From the NCBI RefSeq assembly GCF_009689005.1, contig NZ_AP021879.1, forward strand, positions 6,357,724 through 6,421,723: DNA of 64,000 bases, written 5' to 3'. Position 1 is the first letter of the stretch. Each line of letters starts with the position of its first letter. This DNA comes from Desulfosarcina ovata subsp. ovata. Its GTDB lineage: Bacteria; Desulfobacterota; Desulfobacteria; Desulfobacterales; Desulfosarcinaceae. Position numbers and translations under genes: made by a program. Positions 34,628 through 47,339 of the stretch are shown piece after piece. The notes under the pieces were generated by a model. The model was not told the DNA's origin and did no database searches. It saw only the letters and a list, made by a program, of their open reading frames with translations.

Positions 34628-35746
34628 ATGAAACCATTTGTTCGCGCCATGATGGCGGTCCCGATTTTTCTATGGCTGGTTTGCGCGTGTTCGAATTCCG
34701 GAGAAGAAAAACAGGCTGATTTCATCCAGATCGGGGAGTTTACCGTCAATCGCATTTCTGACCAGCGCACCGAGGTCCGCGACGGAGCCGGCCGCACACT
34801 GGTCCTGGTCCCCCGAGGTGCGCCGGCGCCCGACGATGTGGATCCCCACCGCCTGGTGCGCACGCCGGTAAAACGGGTGGTGGCCTATGGATTTTTCGAT
34901 GTGGCCATCATGCGGGCCCTGGGCGTTCTGGAGAACACGCTGGTCGGGGTCACCTACCCGGCCAAACGCTGGTATGTCGACGATGTCAAAAATGGGCTGG
35001 CGGCCGGTAAAATCGTTTTTCTGGGTGACGCCAGCAGCATTGACTTCGAACGCCTCAACCAGCTGCAGCCGGAATTGGTACTCACCTGGGATCTTGCGGC
35101 CATCCCCATGCTGGATGAATTGGGCATCCCCTGTGCCGTTACCTCCACGCCGACAGCCATGTGCCTGAACGCCCGCATGCGCTTCGTTCAGTTTCTGGCG
35201 CCGTTTTTCAATCGCCAAAAAGAGGCCAACGCCTTTTTCGATCGTGTCAATCAGGCCCTGATCGCGATTCGGGATCGCACGGCAGGCTGCGGCTCGCCGC
35301 CCAAGGTAATGTGGGGTGATATCTATGAGAAACGGGTGCTGGTGGAACCGGGGAATGCCTGGGTCGGGGAACTGATCGGACTGGCCGAAAGCGATTATCT
35401 GTTCAATGATGTTTACGGGACCTCCTGCATCGAAATTTCCGTGGAACGCTTCCTGTACAGCGGCGAAACCGCCGACATCTTTTTCACCTACCGCACCCGG
35501 AACAGCGGTGCGACGTCAAAGGCCGCCCTGGCGCGCATGAACCCCCTTCTGGCCGACATCCGGCCATTGAAGGAAGGCCAGGTATATGTGCCGCTGCCCC
35601 ATTATGTCCAGTCCGGTGACCATCTGGATGACATTCTCACCGAGATCGCCGCGATCCTTCACCCGGAGGTTTATCCGGATTACCGCTATCGCTATTTCAT
35701 GGAACTGCCCGATACGGATCCGCAAGAAAGTGGAGCACCATCATGA
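34628..35746 (+). CDS. BtuF/FepB-type ABC substrate-binding lipoprotein
   Basis: This 372-residue protein has an N-terminal lipoprotein-like signal (FLWLVCACSNSG; Cys about 21). The periplasmic-binding fold of the iron-siderophore/B12 class follows: PVKRVVAYGFFDVAIMRALG, FERLNQLQPELVLTW, then a long helix and second lobe ending with YVPLPHYVQSGDHLDDILTE. It would deliver a corrinoid or other tetrapyrrole to the permease encoded next (ATGA overlap). The ligand is inferred from context only: linked CobN, TonB receptors and riboswitches. Confidence 0.88.
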   Translation: MKPFVRAMMAVPIFLWLVCACSNSGEEKQADFIQIGEFTVNRISDQRTEVRDGAGRTLVLVPRGAPAPDDVDPHRLVRTPVKRVVAYGFFDVAIMRALGVLENTLVGVTYPAKRWYVDDVKNGLAAGKIVFLGDASSIDFERLNQLQPELVLTWDLAAIPMLDELGIPCAVTSTPTAMCLNARMRFVQFLAPFFNRQKEANAFFDRVNQALIAIRDRTAGCGSPPKVMWGDIYEKRVLVEPGNAWVGELIGLAESDYLFNDVYGTSCIEISVERFLYSGETADIFFTYRTRNSGATSKAALARMNPLLADIRPLKEGQVYVPLPHYVQSGDHLDDILTEIAAILHPEVYPDYRYRYFMELPDTDPQESGAPS

Positions 35747-36792
35747 CCACCGCTGAGCAAAGCCTTTCCGCCCTGAGCCCGATGATTTTACGTCGACCGG
35801 TGGTCGGGTTCACCGTTTGGGGATTCCTGACCCTGGTCCTGTTGATTTTCAACATCGGCATCGGATCGGTCTCTTTTTCTCCGGCCGAGGTCTGGCAGGC
35901 GATCCTTCACCCCCAACTCAGTGCCACCACGGGATCGATCGTTTGGAAAATCCGTATTCCCCGTGCCATTGCCGCGATTTTGGGCGGCGCTTTTCTGGCC
36001 ACCTCGGGGCTGCTGCTGCAGGTTTACTTCCGCAATCCCATCGTGGGACCGTTTATCCTCGGGATTTCCCATGGCGCCACGGTGATGGTATCGCTGGTCA
36101 TGCTCACCACCCTGACCGTAGGCATGACCGTGCTCTCGCCATTCATGACCACCATCGCGGCCTTTGTCGGTGCCTATGGGGTCATGCTGATCGTGGTGGC
36201 CGTGGCCTCAAAGGTCAAAAACGGGATCACCCTTCTGATCGTTGGCCTGATGATGGGATACCTGTGCCATGCGGTTACCAGCGTGCTCACGGCGCTGGCC
36301 GAAAAAGAGAAGATCAAGGGCTTCGTGCTCTGGCAGTTGGGCAGCTTCTCGGGGTTCAAGTGGAGCGAGATCGGTGTCATGCTCCTTTGCGGCGGGCTGA
36401 TCCTGGCCCTGGTCTATTTTTTGAGCAAACCGCTGAACGCCTTTCTGCTCGGTGAAACTTACGCCGCTTCCATGGGCGTCAATATCCGGCGCTTCCGCGT
36501 GCTGATTCTGCTGTGTGCCTGCGCCCTGGCCGGAATGATCACTTCGGTGGCCGGACCGGTGGCCTTTGTCGGCCTGGCCGTGCCCCACATGGCGCGTCTG
36601 ATCTTCCAGACATCGGACAACCGCATCCTGATCCCCGGTGCCTGCCTGGTCGGTGCCCTGGTCACCAGCCTGTGCGACCTGATTGCCCGCATGGTGCTCT
36701 CGCCGGTGGAACTGCCCCTGTCGGCCATTACGGCCTTTTTCGGCGCGCCGGTGGTGATCGCTTTGCTGCTCAAACGGAGCGTTAAAATGTGA
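35743..36792 (+). CDS. BtuC/FecCD-type ABC permease
   Basis: This 349-residue inner-membrane protein has about ten helices. FecCD hallmarks include WKIRIPRAIAAILGGAFLAT, then SGLLLQVYFRNPIVGPFILG, and SVAGPVAFVGLAVPHMARLI near the C-terminus. It forms the translocation channel with the ATPase at 36969. The start overlaps the substrate-binding gene stop. It belongs to the importer family covering B12, haem and Fe-siderophores. Confidence 0.94.
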   Translation: MTTAEQSLSALSPMILRRPVVGFTVWGFLTLVLLIFNIGIGSVSFSPAEVWQAILHPQLSATTGSIVWKIRIPRAIAAILGGAFLATSGLLLQVYFRNPIVGPFILGISHGATVMVSLVMLTTLTVGMTVLSPFMTTIAAFVGAYGVMLIVVAVASKVKNGITLLIVGLMMGYLCHAVTSVLTALAEKEKIKGFVLWQLGSFSGFKWSEIGVMLLCGGLILALVYFLSKPLNAFLLGETYAASMGVNIRRFRVLILLCACALAGMITSVAGPVAFVGLAVPHMARLIFQTSDNRILIPGACLVGALVTSLCDLIARMVLSPVELPLSAITAFFGAPVVIALLLKRSVKM

Positions 36793-36968
36793 GGGGACTA
36801 ATGAGACGGGGAGAATCTGAGACAGGGAGAGAGGGAGAGGGGGAGAAACGGTGAAACGGAGACTGGGAGAATGGGAAACGGTTTTTATCTCCGCTTCTCC
36901 CCATCACCCTGTCTCCCCTTCTTTCGCATCCTTTGTTGCAACAACCATTGGTAATATGAGGTGAATAC
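36793..36968. repeat. Purine/pyrimidine-rich intergenic repeat stretch
   Basis: A run of GGGAGA-type units (gagacggggagaatctgaga...) from about 36805 to 36880 is followed by complementary CTCC/TCTCC-rich sequence (36889-36925), able to pair into a long imperfect hairpin. It separates the permease from its ATPase gene. Similar simple sequence occurs at 44076-44115 and 49105-49130. Confidence 0.6.
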
Positions 36969-38237
36969 ATGCGTGACAAAACCGCAAATCCTATCCTATC
37001 CTGCCGCAACCTGACCGTCGGCTACAAGGAGAAGGCCGTTCTCAGCGGGTTGAATCTGGATTTTGCGGCCGGACAGTTCATCTCTCTTTTGGGACCCAAC
37101 GGTGCCGGCAAGACCACCCTTTTGCGTACCCTGTCGCGGCATCTGGATCCGCTTGCCGGCCAGATCGAGATCGAGGGGCGGCCGCTTTCCGGGATGCGCG
37201 CCATGGAACTGGCCGCGGTCATGGCCGTGGTATTGACCGACAAGGTTTCGCCGCCGCTTTTTTCGGTATACGAGTTCGTGGCCCTGGGCCGCTATCCGCA
37301 CACCGATTTTCTCGGCCGCCTGGGTGCCGCCGATCACCAGGCGGTGCGCCACGCCCTTGCCGCCGTGCATGCCGATGACCTGGCCGCGCGTGCCTTCAAC
37401 GACCTGAGCGACGGCGAGCGTCAGAAGGCCCTGGTGGCCAGGGCCCTGGCCCAACAGCCGCGACTGCTCCTGCTGGATGAGCCCACGCTGCACCTGGACC
37501 TGAAACACCGGGTGGAGGTGATGGGCATTCTGCGCAACCTGTGCCACAGCGATGGCATCACCGTGGTTGCCTCCCTGCACGACGTGGATGTGGCCGCCAA
37601 GGTTTCCGACCGCGTGGCCCTGATCAAATCGGGCGCCGTGGTCGATTGGGGAATTCCCGAAACGGTACTGAAAAGCGACGCGGTGGCCGGACTGTACGAT
37701 TTCGACGGTGCGGACTTCGATCATCACCTGGGCAGTATCGAACTGCGCGGCAACGGCCAGCGCGGCCGGGTGTTCGTATTGGCCGGCATGGGCAGCGGGG
37801 CGCTGATTTACCGCATGCTCTCCAAGCGGGGGTTCTCCATTGCCACCGGCGTGCTGCACACCAATGACCTGGACTACTATGTTGCGCGTTCCCTGGGGGC
37901 CGCCTGCATCAGCCAGGAGGCCATGCAGGTCATCGGCGAGCCGGCCCTGGCCGAAGCCGATGCCCGGCTTGACGGTTGCGATGTGGTCATCGACTGCGGT
38001 TTTCAGGTGGGCGCCATGAATCAGGGCAATGTCAACCTGCTGCACACCGCCCTGGAGAAAGGCAAACCCGTGTTGAGCCTGCGCCAGAACGGGGCTGATG
38101 GCCGGTTGCCGTCACCGGCGGCCGACCGGATGGTTCGCTGCGACGATGTGGCCCAACTGCTGGAGGCACTCGATCAATGTTTTCCCGGAATGGCCGGAGG
38201 GCGGAACCCGCAACCTGAGATATTGGCGGCGGTATAA
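36969..38237 (+). CDS. BtuD-type ABC ATPase with extra C-terminal domain
   Basis: This 422-residue protein has a normal ATPase domain in residues about 8-255: Walker A GPNGAGKTTLL, signature LSDGERQKALVARALAQ, Walker B LLLLDEPTLHLDL. Residues about 260-420 form an additional domain with Rossmann-like features (VFVLAGMGSGALIYRMLSKR; VVIDCGFQVGAMNQGNVNLL) not present in E. coli BtuD (249 residues). Longer BtuD-like ATPases occur in some archaeal and anaerobic corrinoid transporters. The extra domain may sense nucleotide or substrate, or couple import to the CobN-like chelatase ten bases downstream. Confidence 0.88.
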   Translation: MRDKTANPILSCRNLTVGYKEKAVLSGLNLDFAAGQFISLLGPNGAGKTTLLRTLSRHLDPLAGQIEIEGRPLSGMRAMELAAVMAVVLTDKVSPPLFSVYEFVALGRYPHTDFLGRLGAADHQAVRHALAAVHADDLAARAFNDLSDGERQKALVARALAQQPRLLLLDEPTLHLDLKHRVEVMGILRNLCHSDGITVVASLHDVDVAAKVSDRVALIKSGAVVDWGIPETVLKSDAVAGLYDFDGADFDHHLGSIELRGNGQRGRVFVLAGMGSGALIYRMLSKRGFSIATGVLHTNDLDYYVARSLGAACISQEAMQVIGEPALAEADARLDGCDVVIDCGFQVGAMNQGNVNLLHTALEKGKPVLSLRQNGADGRLPSPAADRMVRCDDVAQLLEALDQCFPGMAGGRNPQPEILAAV

Positions 38238-38246
38238 GAAGGAGGC

Positions 38247-42056
<3,810 letters not shown>

Positions 42057-42178
42057 GGGGGAGACACGGTGATGCAGGGTGGTTGTAGGAGCGGTCCATG
42101 ACCGCGAAGAGAAGAAAAAATTGGTAACCGATAGCTGGGTGATAATTAATTGTATGCCGGAAGAGAGTTGACCTCGTA

Positions 42179-43948
42179 ATGATTCGATCCTTGTTGATCT
42201 GCCTTGTTGTTATGTTGATACAACCGATAGATATTTTTGCCGATGAACAAACCCCATCTGATGATGAGGCCCAGTCATCCATCACCGACCGCCGATCACC
42301 GATCACCGAAAACGGTGATACCATCGTGATTACCGCCGAGGAGATCGGCGCCATGCAGGCCCATAAAATGGCCGATGTGCTCAACCATGTGCCCGGTGTG
42401 ACCGCCGGTGATTCATCGGTGGGGATTCACGGCGTTTACAAGGTCAAGGTTTTTGTGGACGGCCGTCCCATCAACGATCCCACCTCCAGCTATGGTGCCA
42501 TCAAATGGGACCTCATTCTGCCGGACCAGGTGGAACGGATCGAAATCCTGCGCGGCAAGGGAAGCTCGCGTTACGGCCAGGATGCCTCCGGCGGAGTGAT
42601 TCTCATTACCACCAAAAGGACCCGGGACCTGACCGGGAACGTAAAAACCTATGCCGGCAACCACGGCACCGGGTACGGACACGCCAACCTGCAAATGACC
42701 ACAGGATCCTGGACGGCAGGGGTGACCGGCGGGTTCGAGGCCACCGACGGATACAAGGTCAACAACGACAAGGAGCGCTGGAAGGCCGGGGCCAGCGCGA
42801 TCTACACGATAGACGATGGCAAAAACTTCTCTTTCTCTGCCGACTATATCGAGGACGAGCGAGGATCCAGCGGACAGCCCGATTATCCCACCCCCTTTTC
42901 ACGAAAAGAAACCGAAAACACCAGCCTTTCCTTTCGGGCAACCTGGCGTCCGGTGGCCAGCACCACCTATTACAATGAGGGCCGCAATCACAATACCGAC
43001 CCCAGCCGGAGCATCGACAAGACCTTGCGGGTTTCCAAGTGGGGTGAGGATCTGTCGGCAACATTCAGCACCGGGGATTGGGGAGAACTGAACGCCGGCG
43101 GTGCCTTCCAGATGGACCGGGCCAGCGGCAGCAATTTCGACGATCAGCAGGAGGAAACCTACTCTCTGTTTGCCGTAGAAACGCTGCACCGGATGGATGG
43201 ACGCCTTTCCCTGACGGCGGGGCTCCGGGCCAACATCAATTCCGCCTTTGACGATGCGCTCAATCCGGAGATCAAGTTGTCCTACAAGTGGAAAAAATGG
43301 CGGGCCACCGTTGCCTACAGCCGGTCCAGCAACACGCCTTCTTTCTATCAACGGTACAACGAGACCAGTTCGACCCGTCCCAACCCGAGTTTGACCATGG
43401 AGACATCTGACAACTACAGCCTCTCCCTATTTGGCCAGCTTTACCGAACCTTGTCCGGCAGCGTTTCCATTTTCCATAACCGGCTGACCGACCGGATTAC
43501 CTATGTCACCGGTGACGACGGCATCGGCCAATACCAGAATTTCGGTCTGGTCACTTACACCGGTGGCGATTTTGCAGCCACCTGGACCCCCCACGACACG
43601 ATCAAGGTAAAAACCACTTACACCTATATGGAAGCCGTGGATGAGGAAACCGATCACTGGCTGACATCCAAGGCCAGACACACCGTCAATTTGGACTTTT
43701 ACTGGCAGCCCATCCAGCCGGTTTCCATCGTGCTCACCAATAAATATGTCTCCAAGGTTTATCGTAATACATCCAATACCAAAACCGCGCCTGAATACAC
43801 GCTTACCGGTCTCAGGGCCGAGTACGCCTTCCAGCGTTTCAGCCTGTTCACCGACATCGAAAACCTTTTCGATAAAACCTATTACTATGCCGACGGCTTG
43901 CTGGCACCGCCGCTTTGTTGGGTGGTGGGGGTGAATTGGAGAATCTGA
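42179..43948 (+). CDS. TonB-dependent outer-membrane receptor (BtuB-like)
   Basis: This 589-residue protein has a signal peptide (about 1-21, LICLVVMLIQPIDIFA), a plug domain (about 45-160; VITAEEIGAMQAHKMADVLN, then HVPGVTAGDSSVGIHG, and VERIEILRGKGSSRYGQDAS, then GGVILITTK) and a beta-barrel ending with aromatic WRI. The size is close to BtuB (about 594 residues with its usual barrel). Low-complexity residues 21-40 (SSITDRRSPITENGD) come from a GATCACCG-type simple repeat. No riboswitch precedes this receptor, which lies 122 bases after cobN. It probably imports a corrinoid or related tetrapyrrole using the TonB2 motor. Confidence 0.92.
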   Translation: MIRSLLICLVVMLIQPIDIFADEQTPSDDEAQSSITDRRSPITENGDTIVITAEEIGAMQAHKMADVLNHVPGVTAGDSSVGIHGVYKVKVFVDGRPINDPTSSYGAIKWDLILPDQVERIEILRGKGSSRYGQDASGGVILITTKRTRDLTGNVKTYAGNHGTGYGHANLQMTTGSWTAGVTGGFEATDGYKVNNDKERWKAGASAIYTIDDGKNFSFSADYIEDERGSSGQPDYPTPFSRKETENTSLSFRATWRPVASTTYYNEGRNHNTDPSRSIDKTLRVSKWGEDLSATFSTGDWGELNAGGAFQMDRASGSNFDDQQEETYSLFAVETLHRMDGRLSLTAGLRANINSAFDDALNPEIKLSYKWKKWRATVAYSRSSNTPSFYQRYNETSSTRPNPSLTMETSDNYSLSLFGQLYRTLSGSVSIFHNRLTDRITYVTGDDGIGQYQNFGLVTYTGGDFAATWTPHDTIKVKTTYTYMEAVDEETDHWLTSKARHTVNLDFYWQPIQPVSIVLTNKYVSKVYRNTSNTKTAPEYTLTGLRAEYAFQRFSLFTDIENLFDKTYYYADGLLAPPLCWVVGVNWRI

Positions 43949-43993
43949 GAATATCCAGGGAAAAATTGTCAATATGCTCAATCAGCCAGAGAA

Positions 43994-46129
43994 ATGGACC
44001 ATCAACTAATGTTGTCCAAAATAAACAATACAAACACCGGTTCTCGGCGAAAAGACTCCTGCGTATTCAAAACGCAATCCCCCTGTCCCCCTGTCTCCGC
44101 GTCACCCCGTCCATTCGTCTTCCCCTTCGCCGCCATCATCGGTCAGGACGATCTCAAGCAGAGCCTGCTCCTGAACGCCGTCAATCCGGCCATCGGCGGT
44201 GTGTTGATCCGGGGAGAAAAAGGCACGGCCAAGTCCACGGCGGTGCGGGCCCTGGCGGCCATCTTGCCCGAGATAGACGTGGTCGAGGGGTGTGCCTATG
44301 CATGCCGTCCAGACCATCCCGCAGCCTGCTGCGATCATTGCCGCCAACTGGGTGACCGGGTGAAGGCGGCCAAAAGACGGGTGCGGGTGGTCAATTTGCC
44401 GCTCAACGCCACAGAGGACCGGGTGGTCGGCGGAATCGATTTCTCGCTGGCCATCCAAAAGGGCCGCCGGGCCTTGCAGCCGGGGCTTTTGGCCTCGGCC
44501 CATCGGGGGATCCTCTATGTGGACGAGGTCAACCTGCTGGACGATCACATCGTCGATATTGTCCTGGACGCGGCGGCCTCGGGCGAGAACATCATCGAAC
44601 GGGAGGGAATTTCGTTTTGCCACCCGGCGCGGTTTATTTTGGTGGGCACCATGAATCCCGAGGAGGGCGAACTGCGTCCCCAATTGCTCGACCGGTTCGG
44701 CCTGTGCGTGGAGACCACCGGCGCCGATTCGCCCGACGATCGCGTGACGCTCATGCTGCGAAGGGAGGCGTTCGACAGCGATCCGGCCGCTTTCATGAGC
44801 AGCATGGCCGAACAAAACCGGGCCATCGCCCGCCGTATCGAAACCGGCCGCAAGAACCTGTCCGGCGTGCGCATGCGCCGTCATCTGCGTAGCTTTATCA
44901 GCGAATTGGGCACCGAGAATTTTGTTGCCGGCCACCGCGCCGATCTGGTGATGGAACAGGCGGCCCTGGCCGTGGCGGCCCTTGAATCGGCACCCGAGGT
45001 GACCGTGGACCACATTCGGCAGGTGGCCCCCATGGTGCTGGTGCACCGTCGCCGGGATGCCCAGCCCCCTCCACCGCCCCCGCCGCCACCACCGCCGGAG
45101 GATTCTCACGAGGACGAAGATCCGTCCCAGGAGGATCCAGCGCCCGAGAACGAGGAGCCGGCTCGGGAACAGGAGCAGCAGCAAAGCGAGCCACCCCAAT
45201 CGGCTGCGCCCGACCCGGCCGATCAAGGCGAGGGCGAAAATCCATCGCCCGATCAGAGCCCGCCGCAACCGGCCCCTGGCGAGGATCGTATCTTCGAGAT
45301 CGGCGCCACCTTCAAGGTCAAACCGCTGTCGGCACCCAAGGACCGCCTGTTCCGGCGGGGTTCCGGGCGCCGGTCGCGTACCCGGGTGTCCCAGAAACAG
45401 GGGCGCTACGTCAAAAGTTGCCTGAATCGGCAATATGGCGATATCGCCCTGGATGCCACCTTGCGGGCCGCCGCGCCGTATCAGAAAGCACGCGGCAACG
45501 GCAATGGCCTTTGCGTGAAACTGGCCGATGCGGATATCCGCGAGAAAATCCGCGAAAAGCGCATCGGCAACTTTCTCCTGTTCGCCGTGGATGCCAGCGG
45601 TTCCATGGGTGCCCGGGGGCGCATGGCCGCTTCCAAGGGCGCCGTCATGTCGCTGTTGCTGGATGCCTACCAGAAACGGGATCGGGTGGGCATGATCTCC
45701 TTCCGGAGAAATGAGGCCACTGTCAACCTGCCGCCCACCACCTCCGTGGACCTGGCCGGCAAACTGCTCGCCGAAATGCCCGTGGGCGGCCGTACTCCCC
45801 TGTCGGCCGGCCTGGCCAAAACCTTCGAGCAGGTGCGCAACGTGCTGCTCAAGGACCCTTCCTCCCGTCCCATCGTGATTCTGATTACTGACGGGAAGAG
45901 CAATGTGGCCTTTGGCGAGGAAAAACCGGTGGACGAGGCCCTGCGCCTGGCCACGGCCATGGGGCGGGACGAGCGGGTTCAGCATATCGTGGTGGATACC
46001 GAGGAAGCCGGGCTGGTCACCTTCGGCCTGGCCCTGCGCCTGGCCACGGCCCTGCAGGCCCGTTATTTCAAAATCGACGACCTCAAGGCCCAGAGCCTGG
46101 TCAATATCGTGAAAGGACAACAACAGTGA
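43994..46129 (+). CDS. ChlI/ChlD-fused AAA+ and VWA chelatase subunit
   Basis: The fused protein has an N-terminal ChlI-type AAA+ domain (Walker A RGEKGTAKSTAVRAL near residue 74; Walker B YVDEVNLLDDHIVD), a proline-rich then acidic linker (about 355-430), and a C-terminal von Willebrand A domain with the MIDAS motif (VDASGSMGARGRMAASKGA, about 535-553; ITDGKSN). Such proteins drive CobN or BchH chelatases. The ORF opens at ATG 43994 (or 44009); residues about 20-40 come from a CCCCTGTC-type simple repeat, so the true N-terminus is uncertain. The homologous domain in the next gene starts about 40 residues later in this alignment. It overlaps that gene by four bases (GTGA). Confidence 0.92.
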   Translation: MDHQLMLSKINNTNTGSRRKDSCVFKTQSPCPPVSASPRPFVFPFAAIIGQDDLKQSLLLNAVNPAIGGVLIRGEKGTAKSTAVRALAAILPEIDVVEGCAYACRPDHPAACCDHCRQLGDRVKAAKRRVRVVNLPLNATEDRVVGGIDFSLAIQKGRRALQPGLLASAHRGILYVDEVNLLDDHIVDIVLDAAASGENIIEREGISFCHPARFILVGTMNPEEGELRPQLLDRFGLCVETTGADSPDDRVTLMLRREAFDSDPAAFMSSMAEQNRAIARRIETGRKNLSGVRMRRHLRSFISELGTENFVAGHRADLVMEQAALAVAALESAPEVTVDHIRQVAPMVLVHRRRDAQPPPPPPPPPPPEDSHEDEDPSQEDPAPENEEPAREQEQQQSEPPQSAAPDPADQGEGENPSPDQSPPQPAPGEDRIFEIGATFKVKPLSAPKDRLFRRGSGRRSRTRVSQKQGRYVKSCLNRQYGDIALDATLRAAAPYQKARGNGNGLCVKLADADIREKIREKRIGNFLLFAVDASGSMGARGRMAASKGAVMSLLLDAYQKRDRVGMISFRRNEATVNLPPTTSVDLAGKLLAEMPVGGRTPLSAGLAKTFEQVRNVLLKDPSSRPIVILITDGKSNVAFGEEKPVDEALRLATAMGRDERVQHIVVDTEEAGLVTFGLALRLATALQARYFKIDDLKAQSLVNIVKGQQQ

Positions 46130-47157
46130 AAAACGCATCGATCTATCCCTTCACCGCCATCGTCGGTCAGGAGAAGATGAAACTGGCCCTGGTTCTCAAT
46201 GTCATCAACCCGGGACTTTCCGGCGTGTTGATCCGCGGCGAGAAAGGCACCGCCAAGTCCACGGCGGTAAGGGCCTTGGCCGATATCCTGCCCGAAATCG
46301 AGGTGTACACCGACGATCCCTTTCAACTGACCCCCGGTGAAGAAGAGGCCGCCTATCTTGAAATCGCAAAGTTGCTGGGAATTGCCGGCGACAGCCTGCC
46401 GGCCGTCCAAAAGCGCAAGGTAAAGGTGGTCGAACTGCCCGTGGGCGCCACCGAGGACCGCGTGGTGGGCACCATGGACCTGGAGCACGCCCTCAAGAAG
46501 GGAGAAAAACGGATCGAGCCGGGGCTTCTGGCCGCGGCCCATCGGGGCATCCTTTACGTGGACGAGGTCAACCTGCTGGACGATCATGTGGTCGACGTGC
46601 TCCTTGACTCGGCCGCCATGGGGGTCAACAGCATCGAGCGCGAAGGGGTTTCTTTTGCCCACCCGGCACGCTTTACCCTGGTGGGTACCATGAACCCGGA
46701 GGAGGGCGAACTCCGCCCGCAATTGCTCGATCGTTTCGGGCTGTGCGTCAACATCGAGGGCATCACCACTGCCGATGACCGCGTGGCGGTCATGGAGCGG
46801 CGGGCCGCCTTCGACGACCACCCGGAGGATTTCATCGCCCAATGGGCCGCCGAGTCCGAAGCTCTGACCGCACGTATTCTGGATGCCAAACGCCTTTACC
46901 CGCAGGTCACGGTTGCCCGGGATCGGCTTTACGAGATCGCCCGATACTGCCTGGACGTGGGCGTGGACGGCCACCGGGGAGATATCATCATTCTCAAGAC
47001 CGCCAAGACCCTGGCCGCCTTTGAGGGCCGTAGCGAGGTGGCAGCGCGCGATATCCAGGCCGCCGCCGAACTGGCCCTGCCCCATCGGGTACGCCGTCAG
47101 CCGCTGATGGAGATCGCTGATAATGTCGAGAAGTTGAAAGCGCGAAGGGCGGGATAA
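46126..47157 (+). CDS. ChlI/BchI-like AAA+ chelatase ATPase
   Basis: This 343-residue protein has Walker A IRGEKGTAKSTAVRALADIL (residues about 25-45), Walker B ILYVDEVNLLDDHVVD and the sensor TLVGTMNPEEGELRPQLLDR. It starts at GTG 46126, overlapping the previous stop, with AGGAC nine bases upstream. It is the motor partner of CobN/ChlD-type chelatases and closely parallels the AAA+ domain of the preceding gene. With that gene and CobN it forms a complete three-component set, although CobN is separated from it by a receptor gene. Confidence 0.93.
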   Translation: MKNASIYPFTAIVGQEKMKLALVLNVINPGLSGVLIRGEKGTAKSTAVRALADILPEIEVYTDDPFQLTPGEEEAAYLEIAKLLGIAGDSLPAVQKRKVKVVELPVGATEDRVVGTMDLEHALKKGEKRIEPGLLAAAHRGILYVDEVNLLDDHVVDVLLDSAAMGVNSIEREGVSFAHPARFTLVGTMNPEEGELRPQLLDRFGLCVNIEGITTADDRVAVMERRAAFDDHPEDFIAQWAAESEALTARILDAKRLYPQVTVARDRLYEIARYCLDVGVDGHRGDIIILKTAKTLAAFEGRSEVAARDIQAAAELALPHRVRRQPLMEIADNVEKLKARRAG

Positions 47158-47234
47158 AAAAAAGGGTTAAGTGGTTACGTTTTAAGTGCTAAGTTGAGGA
47201 ACTCTGTCGATTTGAATTAGATTTCCATTTTTTA

Positions 47235-47308
47235 GTCGGTATCGAAATCGGTATCGAAATCCATTACATTGCTTATATTTCGATAGCGATCCCGATTTCG
47301 ATTTCGAG
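47235..47308. repeat. Simple ATCGAAATCG-type intergenic repeat
   Basis: Direct units GGTATCGAAATC occur in tandem (about 47238-47262), and complementary units CCCGATTTCGATTTCGAG follow (about 47290-47308). They can fold into a hairpin. It separates the chelatase genes from an ABC exporter. No ORF. Confidence 0.75.
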
Positions 47309-47339
47309 AGGCGTAGTCGACTCATAAGATTGAGATGAA

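Noticed and set aside
36793..36968. Repeat-rich gap considered as a CRISPR array
   Set aside because: Units are short and irregular with no uniform spacers; no cas genes are in the window.
42057..42178. Possible cobalamin riboswitch before the receptor at 42179
   Set aside because: The 122-base gap lacks a B12 box and is too short for the aptamer; this receptor probably relies on read-through from cobN or another promoter.
45061..45100. Proline-codon run considered as a frame error or microsatellite
   Set aside because: Proline-rich and acidic linkers are normal between the AAA+ and VWA domains of ChlD-type proteins.
44102..46138. 678-residue minus-strand frame opposite the ChlI/D gene
   Set aside because: Shadow of a strong AAA+/VWA gene; the Leu/Arg-rich stretch is just the complement of the proline-rich linker.
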